Shown piece after piece: positions 55,495-62,779 of a stretch of 64,000 nucleotides of DNA. The notes under the pieces are model-generated. The model was not told the origin of the DNA. It saw only the letters and a program-made list of their open reading frames with translations, and searched no databases. Both the position numbers and the translations under genes were made by a program. The first letter of the stretch is position 1, and each line of letters starts with the position of its first letter. Origin of the DNA: JAHJQZ01 sp963675235 (GTDB lineage Bacteria > Pseudomonadota > Alphaproteobacteria > Rhizobiales > Devosiaceae); the NCBI GenBank assembly GCA_963675235.2, contig CAXXFU010000017.1, forward strand, positions 558,001 through 622,000. Direction: 5' to 3'.

Positions 55495-56367
55495 ATGTTG
55501 CGTGAGTGGTGGAGTACTCGATTGGTCGAACGCGCTTTTTCCGGTCCGGCCGCGACCCGTTATACCGATGCCGGCCCCGTCCCTGCCCGGCCGTTCTGGC
55601 GCCGTGGCGTCTTTTTCCTGCTGTCCTTTCTTTTTGCCTTCGGGGCCGACGCCACCGAGGTCGATACCAAGGCCCAGTATGTCATCAGCCTGGCCGGCAT
55701 CAATGTCGCCAATATCGACGTACGCTTCATCGACGACGGCAATCGCTACGCCATCGATGTGGGCGCCAATGTCGCCGGCGTCGGCAATCTGGTGGCGAGC
55801 GGCACCGCCAGCGCCGATTCCGCCGGGGCCTCGACGGCGCGCGGACTGTCGGCCAAGGACTTCACGCTTGAGACCCGGGCGCGCGGCGACCGGTTCGAGG
55901 TCGATGTCTCCTATGCCGGCGGCGACGCCACGGCCTTCAAGATCGACCCGCCGATCGCGACCGACTACGGGCGCGTCGCCATCGAGCGCAAACACCTCAA
56001 GGGCGTCGCCGACCCGATCACCTCGTTCATCCTCAAGGGCGCCACGCTGAGCCCGGATCTATGCAACCGCAAGATCAAGGTCTTCACCGGCATGGAGCGC
56101 TACGACATCGCCATGAGCTTCGGGGCGACCCAGCAGGCGACCTCGCCGCGCACCGGCTACCAGGGACCGGTGGTGTTGTGCCGGGTCCGCTATATCCCGA
56201 TCTCCGGTCATTACGAAAACTCGGAAGTCACCGACTATCTCGCCCATTCCGACAAGATCCTGGTCTGGTATGCGCCTCTCGGCACATCGGGCTATTTCAT
56301 CCCCTACCGCGTGCTGATGGGTACGGCGGCGGGCGATCTGTCGATGGTGATGACAAGCCTCAACTAG
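55495..56367 (+). CDS. DUF3108 domain-containing exported protein
   Basis: This is a periplasmic or outer-envelope protein (290 aa from ATG 55495) with a long N-region, a hydrophobic signal segment (RRGVFFLLSFLFAFGADATE) and the DUF3108 domain: YVISLAGINVANIDVRFIDDG, YAGGDATAFKIDPPIA, VFTGMERYDIAMSFG and VLCRVRYIPISGHY. The start is uncertain; ATGs at 55378, 55471 and 55495 are in frame and none has a strong ribosome-binding site. The function is unknown. The stop overlaps the end of a convergent broken gene. Confidence 0.85.
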   Translation: MLREWWSTRLVERAFSGPAATRYTDAGPVPARPFWRRGVFFLLSFLFAFGADATEVDTKAQYVISLAGINVANIDVRFIDDGNRYAIDVGANVAGVGNLVASGTASADSAGASTARGLSAKDFTLETRARGDRFEVDVSYAGGDATAFKIDPPIATDYGRVAIERKHLKGVADPITSFILKGATLSPDLCNRKIKVFTGMERYDIAMSFGATQQATSPRTGYQGPVVLCRVRYIPISGHYENSEVTDYLAHSDKILVWYAPLGTSGYFIPYRVLMGTAAGDLSMVMTSLN

Positions 56368-57073
56368 AGCGGCGCTACTGCGACTGGGCCGGAACGCGGT
56401 TCGCTGCAGACGAACACGCCGCTGTCGATGGTGATGCGCAACACGCCCCACCCGCCGCGAAGGCATCATCGGCCAGGCGTCCGAGCACCTGCAACTCTGC
56501 CTCGGATGCGTCATCGCCTGGCGGGAACAAGGCCGGGTAGCTGAAGACATCCGCCGGATCCGTAACCACCATCTCGGACGTATTGCGTTTGAGCTCGACC
56601 GCGCCGAAACCGGCCTCAAGCAGCGGCGGTGCACTTTCGAGGACGAAATCGATCGCCAGTCCCGCCGGCAGACCAAAGGCCTCGGCGTGACAGAGCATGT
56701 GCATGGCGAGCACCCGATCAAAGCTGCGATCCGCGAACGGCATGGCGCAGACATTCGTGACAACGCCCGCGATGTGACGCCAGCGCCGGACGCCATTCAG
56801 CCGGGCGAGCGCCTCCTCGACCATGCCGGTGGACCTGCCCGCCAGGGTGATGTCGAGCGCGGCCGGAAACCGTTCGGCGCATTTTTCCCAGAACCATCCG
56901 GCGCCGCAGCCGATATCGAGCACGCTCATGCCCGGCGCGAAACCGGTCAGGCCGGCGACGAAGCCGAACCAGCTGTTGGTGTCGTACTTTTTGTGCAGGA
57001 GCGCCCCGCGCCTGAGCTTGCTTGAATCCCTGAACTGGTCGGTGTCGAGACATTGGCGGTTCTTCCACACCAT
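56364..57073 (-). pseudogene. Decayed SAM-dependent methyltransferase gene
   Basis: The reading frame from 57073 begins MVWKNRQCLDTDQFRDSSKL and has motif I VLDIGCGAGWFWEKC and a good FADRSFDRVLAMHMLCH. After HMLCHA the sequence jumps directly to EAFGLPAGLAIDFVLE: the usual region holding RVLxPGG and the following strand, about 35-40 residues in relatives, is missing. Near 56443-56450, in a G-rich run, one base is lost: frame 1 ends in GGACCASPSTAACSS, but one frame over the expected tail VLRITIDSGVFVCSEPRSG is intact and stops at 56364, exactly overlapping the DUF3108 stop. A deletion and a frameshift make it a likely pseudogene. Confidence 0.75.
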
Positions 57074-57522
57074 TTCCGCCCTTCGCCGCGCCGCTTCCGT
57101 CGCCGGATTGCACCAACACGCCTGTCCCTTTTTGGGTCGGCAACAAGAGTTTTGCCAACATTGCGGTTTTTTGTGCCGGAAATCGGGGCACACGGTCTGA
57201 ATCATGGCGTTTTTTTTCGCCATGATCCCGGTAACAGCTGATTAACGAAACCGCCGAATCGCCCGGCGTTAAGGCAATCGAAACCAAGGTGAACGGAAAA
57301 CACGTCGATTTCGGAGGCTTTTTCCCGCGGTCGTAAAATCTTGTATGCTTTGCGCCAGATAGCCCCAAGATGGAGTGGAGAACAAACTGGCATTCGTGAG
57401 TCGCAACCGATTCGGTCCGACTTTGTTCACGTTCCGATCTCAGTGTTAAACGCGGTTTGGCCGAATCCCTTCGGCCGTGTCATGATGAAACATATTTGCT
57501 GTTCCCGCCCGGGTGCGTTTTC
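57074..57522. other. Intergenic region upstream of the helicase gene
   Basis: The region contains a cysteine-rich minus-strand extension of the broken methyltransferase frame (57073-57223), of doubtful reality, and the inverted repeat with T8 loop. An AT-richer part around 57230-57500 should carry the helicase promoter. No RNA gene was recognised. Confidence 0.45.
57201..57226. repeat. Perfect inverted repeat with eight-T loop
   Basis: ATCATGGCG (57201-57209), eight T, CGCCATGAT (57218-57226). On the plus strand the RNA would be a 9-bp stem with U8 loop, on the minus strand the same stem with A8 loop. The minus-strand side contains an ATG that starts the extended form of the broken methyltransferase frame. 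Confidence 0.7.
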
Positions 57523-60500
57523 GTGATTTTCAAGACTGACGGCCCTGCCGGTAGCCTCAAGGCGGTGCTCGGCCCCACCAATACCGGCAAGACCCATTAC
57601 GCCATCGATCGCATGCTGGCCCATCCGACCGGCATGATCGGGCTGCCGCTGCGCCTTCTGGCCCGCGAGGTCTACAATCGCATCGTGACGCGTATCGGCG
57701 CCGACAAGGTGGCGCTGGTCACCGGCGAGGAACGTCTGGTGCCGTCGCACCCGCGCTATTGGGTGGCGACCGTCGAGGCGATGCCGCTCGACATCCCGGT
57801 CGATTGCCTTGTCGTCGACGAGATCCAGGTCGCGACAGATTTCGACCGCGGCCATGTGTTCACCGACCGCATCCTCAAGGCGCGCGGACGTTCGGAAACC
57901 CTGCTGCTCGGGGCGGCGACCATGGTGCCGCTGATCCGAAAACTCCTGCCCGAAGCCGAGATCATCCACCGCCCGCGTCTGTCGACCCTGCTATGGGCCG
58001 GTTCGAAAAAGATCACCCGCCAGCCGCGCCGCACCGCCATCGTCGCCTTCTCGGCCTCCGAGGTCTATGCCATCGCCGAGTTGATGCGGCGCGAACGCGG
58101 CGGCGCCGCCGTGGTCATGGGGGCGCTGAGCCCACGCACCCGCAACGCCCAGGTCGACCTGTTCGAAAATGGCGATGTCGATTTCCTGATTGCCACCGAC
58201 GCCATCGGCATGGGGCTCAATCTCGGCCTCAATCATGTCGCCTTCGCCTCCGAGACCAAGTTCGACGGCTACCAGACCCGACCGCTTAATCCCGCCGAAT
58301 TCGGCCAGATCGCCGGGCGCGCCGGTCGGCACACCACCGACGGAACCTTCGGCACCACAGGACTTGCCGACGCTTTCGACGACGAATTGGTCGAACGCAT
58401 CGAAAGCCACGACTTCCAGCCGGTCAAGGTTCTGCAATGGCGCAACTCGGTGCTCGATTTCACCTCGCTCAAGGCCCTCAAGGCCTCGCTCGACAGGGCA
58501 CCGGATGTCGAGGGCCTGACGCGTGCGCCGACGGCCGTCGACCAGCGCGCGCTGGAATCGCTTATGCAGTCGGAGCTGAGCGAACTGGCGACCGGTCCCG
58601 AGCGGCTGCGGCTCTTGTGGGAATGCTGCCAGATTCCGGACTATCGCGACATCTCGCCGGCCCAGCACACCCATTTGGTGTCACGTATTTTCAAGGAATT
58701 GGCGCAAAAGGGAAAACTCGACACGGACTGGATTGCCGAGCAGGTGCGCTTCTGCGACAATAACGAAGGCGACATCGATACCTTGTCCCACCGGATAAGG
58801 CAGATCAGAACCTGGACATTCGTTGCCAACCGCCGGACCTGGCTCGAGGATCCGGTGCATTGGCGTGACAGGACACGCTCCATTGAGGACCGACTATCCG
58901 ATGCTTTGCACGAGAAACTGACGCAGCGCTTCGTTGACCGTCGCACTTCCGTCCTCATCCGGCACTTACGAGACAGACGCATGGTATCTCCCGAAATTAA
59001 TGACAGAGGCGAAATCTCTGTCGAGGGTCATCTGATCGGATCGATCGAAGGCTTCCGTTTCACTCTGGCGCGGACCGAAGGCGAAGTGGACGCCAAGGGG
59101 CTGCGCGCCGCCGCCGAGAGCGCCGTCGCTCCGGAAATACGCAATCGCGCCGCGCGGCTGGCCAATGCCCCGAACGAGGAAATCATCCTGGCGACGGATG
59201 GCTATCTCAGGTGGAAGGGCGAAGTGGTCGGCGAGATCGTCGAGGGCGACGACATCCTCAGCCCGCGCGTTCTGGTGCTGGCCGACGAAAGCCTTTCCGG
59301 CGCAGATCTCGAGCGCGTCCAGGACAGACTCGGCCTGTGGCTGAGGCACCTGATCAACACGCAGCTCGACCAGATCATCACGCTCAAGAACCCGCCCGAG
59401 ATCGAGGGCACGGCCCGCGGCATCGCCTTCCAGCTCGCCGAGCACCTGGGCATTCTGCCGCGTTCGCTGGTCGCCAACGACGTCAAGGGACTGGACCAGG
59501 ACGTCCGGGCCAAGATGCGCAAGCTCGGCATCAAGTTCGGCGCCCATCACATCTATGTGCCGATGTCGCTGAAGCCGGCGCCGCGCGAACTGGCGCTGAT
59601 CCTTTTTGCCCTCAAGAACGGCGGCGTACGTCAGCCGGGCGTGTCGGAACTGCCGCCGGTGGTCCTTTCCGGCCGCACTTCGTTCGAGGCCGATCCCGAG
59701 ATCGCGCCGCGCCTTTACGAGATCGCCGGTTTCAAGCTCGCCGGCAAGCGCGCCGTGCGCGTCGACATACTCGAAAGGCTCGCCGACTTGATCCGGCCGC
59801 TGATCGCGCTCAATCCGGACCGGGTCGAGGGCGAGCTCCCGGCCGGCGCCGCGCCGGGCAACGGCTTCCGCGTCACCGTCGAGATGACCTCGCTGCTCGG
59901 CTGCGCCGGCGAGGATTTCGCCTCGATCCTCAAATCGCTCGGCTATCGGGTGCAGCGCACCAAGCTGCCGCCCGAGCCCGCGCCGGAGACCAATGCAGCA
60001 ACGGACGAGACCGGGGCCGACCCAGATCAGGCCGAACTGATGGCGCTCGATGGCACCAGCACCGAAGAAGTCGCGGCGGCGGCAACCGGGGCACCGGCCG
60101 AACAGTCGGAAGCGGAGGCCGATCTCGACGATCTCAAGAAGCTCGACGGTGTCGAGGCCGAGGCGGAAGCAGCTTCCCAAGCGCCGGCTGAAGAGACCGA
60201 AGCAGGCGCCGATCAGACCGACCTCAAAAAGCTCGACGGCACCGAAGGCGAAAACACGGCAGATGCGACGTCGACGGTCTCTGCTTCGGAACAGGCGCCA
60301 GCCGAACCCGAGGAACGGTTCGACGAGATCTGGTTCCCCGGTGGCCGTTCGGGCGATCGCGGCCATCGCGACCGCAGGCCGCGGCGCGCACCGGCAGAAG
60401 GCGGAGAGTCCGGCAATCAGCAACGCCAGCAGGGCCGACGCGAGGATGGGCGCAATCGCCAGAACGGCGGACAGCGCGGCGAGGACAGCCGTCCCCAGGC

Positions 60501-60681
60501 CCGCGACGGACGTCCGGACGGCAAGCCCAACAGGCGTCCCGACCGGCGCAAGCAACGCGATTTCGACAAGCCGCGCCGCCAGGAGGGCGACGACACGCGC
60601 CAGCGCCGTCCCGACAAACCCTTCGATCCGGACTCGCCCTTCGCGGCACTGGCGGTGCTCAAGGAGCGCCAGGACAAGTGA
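57523..60681 (+). CDS. SUV3-like RNA helicase with long acidic and basic tail
   Basis: This is a helicase-related protein of the SUPV3L1 (mitochondrial Suv3) type. From the GTG at 57523 it has 1052 residues: Walker A GPTNTGKT (17-24), Walker B VDEIQ (98-102), motor 2 with ATDAIGMGLNLGLNHVAF and FGQIAGRAGRHTTDGTFG, a Suv3-like C-terminal region, then from about residue 825 a low-complexity tail. The tail has acidic parts with three imperfect repeats (AELMALDG, DDLKKLDG, TDLKKLDG) and a basic RG/Q-rich end. RNA unwinding in turnover is expected. The start is uncertain; TTG 57457 is an alternative. Confidence 0.9.
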   Translation: MIFKTDGPAGSLKAVLGPTNTGKTHYAIDRMLAHPTGMIGLPLRLLAREVYNRIVTRIGADKVALVTGEERLVPSHPRYWVATVEAMPLDIPVDCLVVDEIQVATDFDRGHVFTDRILKARGRSETLLLGAATMVPLIRKLLPEAEIIHRPRLSTLLWAGSKKITRQPRRTAIVAFSASEVYAIAELMRRERGGAAVVMGALSPRTRNAQVDLFENGDVDFLIATDAIGMGLNLGLNHVAFASETKFDGYQTRPLNPAEFGQIAGRAGRHTTDGTFGTTGLADAFDDELVERIESHDFQPVKVLQWRNSVLDFTSLKALKASLDRAPDVEGLTRAPTAVDQRALESLMQSELSELATGPERLRLLWECCQIPDYRDISPAQHTHLVSRIFKELAQKGKLDTDWIAEQVRFCDNNEGDIDTLSHRIRQIRTWTFVANRRTWLEDPVHWRDRTRSIEDRLSDALHEKLTQRFVDRRTSVLIRHLRDRRMVSPEINDRGEISVEGHLIGSIEGFRFTLARTEGEVDAKGLRAAAESAVAPEIRNRAARLANAPNEEIILATDGYLRWKGEVVGEIVEGDDILSPRVLVLADESLSGADLERVQDRLGLWLRHLINTQLDQIITLKNPPEIEGTARGIAFQLAEHLGILPRSLVANDVKGLDQDVRAKMRKLGIKFGAHHIYVPMSLKPAPRELALILFALKNGGVRQPGVSELPPVVLSGRTSFEADPEIAPRLYEIAGFKLAGKRAVRVDILERLADLIRPLIALNPDRVEGELPAGAAPGNGFRVTVEMTSLLGCAGEDFASILKSLGYRVQRTKLPPEPAPETNAATDETGADPDQAELMALDGTSTEEVAAAATGAPAEQSEAEADLDDLKKLDGVEAEAEAASQAPAEETEAGADQTDLKKLDGTEGENTADATSTVSASEQAPAEPEERFDEIWFPGGRSGDRGHRDRRPRRAPAEGGESGNQQRQQGRREDGRNRQNGGQRGEDSRPQARDGRPDGKPNRRPDRRKQRDFDKPRRQEGDDTRQRRPDKPFDPDSPFAALAVLKERQDK

Positions 60682-60718
60682 GCACGTCGCGCTTGCCCGG
60701 GCGCGGCAGGAGCGGCGC

Positions 60719-61078
60719 GTGAGTGCCGGCGCGCCCGAACGCCAGCGGCTCGACCGCTGGCTGTGGTTCGCCCGCATGTTCAAATCGCGGACACTGGCAC
60801 AGAAATTCGTCACCACCGGCGCCGTGCGCGTCGACAAGGAAAAGGTCTCGTGCCCGGACCATCGCGTCGGTCCGGGCACGGTTTTGACCTTTGTCCTTCA
60901 CGAGCGCATCAGGGTGCTGCGCATCCTCGATGTCGGTTCACGGCGCGGTCCGGCTCCCGAGGCCCAGGCGCTTTACGAAGACCTGTCGCCCGAGCACATC
61001 CCACCCGACAAGGCATCCCGCCCCATCCTTCACGAAAAGCCGCGCGGCACGCGTTCGGTCGCCCGGCGGCGACTCTAG
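60719..61078 (+). CDS. S4 domain RNA-binding protein (Hsp15-like)
   Basis: This 119-aa protein has an S4 domain: RLDRWLWFARMFKSRTLAQKFVTTGAVRVDKEKVSCPDHRVGPGTVLTF, then a basic tail. The family (Hsp15) binds stalled 50S subunits carrying nascent chains. The start is GTG at 60719 with AGGAG eight bases upstream. It directly follows the helicase gene, so cotranscription is likely. Confidence 0.9.
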   Translation: MSAGAPERQRLDRWLWFARMFKSRTLAQKFVTTGAVRVDKEKVSCPDHRVGPGTVLTFVLHERIRVLRILDVGSRRGPAPEAQALYEDLSPEHIPPDKASRPILHEKPRGTRSVARRRL

Positions 61079-61109
61079 GGCAATCTGGTTTCGCCAAAGC
61101 GCTTGCACA

Positions 61110-61205
61110 TGTCTCATCGTCGTTCCGGACTTGATTAGGAATACAGCCGCGCGCCGCCGACGCGACGCTGCTGGATTTCCGAACGGGGTCGGGAATGACC
61201 ACAGA
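61110..61205. repeat. REP-like element between the S4 gene and fdxA
   Basis: TCATCGTCGTTCCGGACTTG near 61115 and GGGGTCGGGAATGACCAC near 61185 have the form of a widespread alphaproteobacterial repeat whose arms read GTCATTCCCGAC.../...GGGAATGAC, with inner arms GGAATACAGC and GCTGGATTTCC. This copy is degenerate. The rest of 61079-61439 shows no gene. Confidence 0.55.
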
Positions 61206-61439
61206 CGAGGCGCGAAGCCTTCATCGCACGTGTCCCCTAGCCGGTCACGCGACGCCAGCGCACCAGTTTGGAACGGTTTTTCAAATCTGGCGACCCTGGC
61301 GCAGCAGGCATGCTTCCGCCTCGCTTGCAACCGGCGAAAAAAGCGTCTAGCAACCTGTCGCGGACGCTAGGATCCTTTGCGATCCGGCTTCCGTGCCCAC
61401 CGGCCCCTTGCATCGACACCAACAGGGATCCCGTCGCCA

Positions 61440-61778
61440 ATGACCTACATCGTTACCGACAATTGCATTAAGTGCAAATACATGGACTGCGTGGAGGTCT
61501 GCCCGGTCGACTGTTTCTATGAAGGCGAGAACATGCTCGTCATTCACCCGGACGAATGCATCGATTGCGGCGTGTGCGAGCCGGAATGCCCGGCCGAGGC
61601 GATCAAGCCGGATACGGAAAGCGGGCTCGACTCCTGGCTCGAACTCAACTCCAAGTTCGCCGCCATCTGGCCCAATATCACCGAAAAGCGCGACCCGCCG
61701 CCTGATGCCGAGAAATTCGACGGCGAAACCGGCAAGCTCGGAAAATATTTCTCCGAGGAGCCGGGCGAAGGGGATTGA
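61440..61778 (+). CDS. fdxA: 7Fe ferredoxin FdxA
   Basis: This 112-aa ferredoxin carries [3Fe-4S] and [4Fe-4S] clusters. Cysteines are at 9, 12, 17, 21, 25 and 40, 43, 46, 50 (NCIKCKYMDCVEVCPVDCF and DECIDCGVCEPECPAEA). The C-terminal helix LDSWLELNSKFAAIWPNIT is family-typical. It is a low-potential electron carrier in the cytoplasm. It sits in the conserved order S4-fdxA-carD. Confidence 0.97.
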   Translation: MTYIVTDNCIKCKYMDCVEVCPVDCFYEGENMLVIHPDECIDCGVCEPECPAEAIKPDTESGLDSWLELNSKFAAIWPNITEKRDPPPDAEKFDGETGKLGKYFSEEPGEGD

Positions 61779-62101
61779 CTCCGCCCTGCCCGGTCAAGGC
61801 ATGCATTATGGTTGATAATCCGTTGCGCGGACTTGCGCAGCGGACGCAATTTGATTCGCAAGTTTTGATTCTTGCGGAATTTTATGCTATGATCGCTCGA
61901 TAATCGTCAGCCACCCTTATGTGAAACTGGAGTGCCAGGAAGGCACGCGGTTCTTTCGCAACAGTACCAGCACTGTACCTAGGCCGGTCCAACCGTCCGG
62001 CAGAGGGTGGGTTGACTGCCGCAGCATTCCAGCAGGAAGGCACGGCAATTCGGACGGCCGCCAAAGGCGACCGTCACGGCGTCAACAGGAGTATGCCCAT
62101 A
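61779..62101. promoter_or_regulatory. carD upstream region with inverted repeat
   Basis: This AT-rich 323-base gap contains CGCAAG (61857-61862), eight bases, CTTGCG (61871-61876), followed by TTGCGGAATTTTATGCTATG. A promoter with -35 TTGCGG and -10 TATGCT or TATGAT is plausible here. No gene is seen. The 5' untranslated region would be about 200 bases. Confidence 0.4.
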
Positions 62102-62695
62102 ATGGCAACAAAAAAGTCTCAGCAGCGTGTCGGTTTCAAGACAGGTGAATACATCGTCTACCCGGCGCACGGCGTTGGCCAGATCGTTTCCATCGAGGAA
62201 CAGGAAGTCGCCGGGCTGACCCTCGAGCTGTTCGTGATCAACTTCGAGCAGGACAAGCTCACCCTTCGGGTTCCGGTCGCCAAGATCAAATCGGTCGGCA
62301 TGCGCAAACTGGCTGAAGACGATCTGGTCAAGAAGGCGCTCGACACCGTTACCGGCCGTGCCCGCGTCAAGCGGACAATGTGGTCGCGTCGGGCCCAGGA
62401 GTACGAAGCCAAGATCAATTCGGGCGATCTCGTCGCCATTTCCGAGGTCGTGCGCGACCTCTACCGGTCCGACGACCAGCCCGAGCAGTCCTATTCCGAG
62501 CGTCAGCTGTTCGAACAGGCCATGGACCGCATGTCGCGCGAGATCGCCGCGGTCAACAAGCTGACCTTGACCGAAGCCGTCCAGCTCATCGAAAAGAACC
62601 TCGCCAAGAGCCCGCGCCGCGGCGCCAAGGCCGATGCCGATGCCGAGGCGGACAGCTCCGACTCCGAACAGGACGACGAGGAAGCCGCCGCCTGA
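62102..62695 (+). CDS. carD: CarD family transcriptional regulator
   Basis: This 197-aa protein binds RNA polymerase beta and stabilises open complexes. The N-terminal CarD/TRCF-RID domain reads RVGFKTGEYIVYPAHGVGQIVSIEEQEVAG and LRVPVAKIKSVGMRKL; the helical DNA-binding C-terminal part has MWSRRAQEYEAKINSGDLVAISEVVRDLYR, and the end is acidic (ADSSDSEQDDEEAAA). AGGAG lies ten bases before the ATG at 62102; 62093 is an alternative. A terminator follows. Confidence 0.95.
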   Translation: MATKKSQQRVGFKTGEYIVYPAHGVGQIVSIEEQEVAGLTLELFVINFEQDKLTLRVPVAKIKSVGMRKLAEDDLVKKALDTVTGRARVKRTMWSRRAQEYEAKINSGDLVAISEVVRDLYRSDDQPEQSYSERQLFEQAMDRMSREIAAVNKLTLTEAVQLIEKNLAKSPRRGAKADADAEADSSDSEQDDEEAAA

Positions 62696-62724
62696 TCGGC
62701 GTCACGTACAACGACAGAATCGAG

Positions 62725-62751
62725 AAAGGCCGGCATCACGCCGGCCTTTTT
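62725..62751 (+). terminator. Rho-independent terminator after carD
   Basis: AAAGGCCGGC, loop ATCAC, GCCGGCCTTT and more T. It lies 30 bases past the carD stop and before the end of the convergent M48 gene. Confidence 0.9.
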
Positions 62752-62779
62752 CATGTGTCCGGCTGCAGCGGGGCGTATC

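Noticed and set aside
57074..57223. Fifty-residue cysteine-rich N-terminal extension of the broken methyltransferase
   Set aside because: Methionine at 57073 has a ribosome-binding site and gives the expected N-terminus; the extension begins within the T8-loop inverted repeat.
58966..60879. 637-codon minus-strand frame opposite the helicase gene
   Set aside because: Antisense shadow, arising from acidic/basic low-complexity coding on the other strand.
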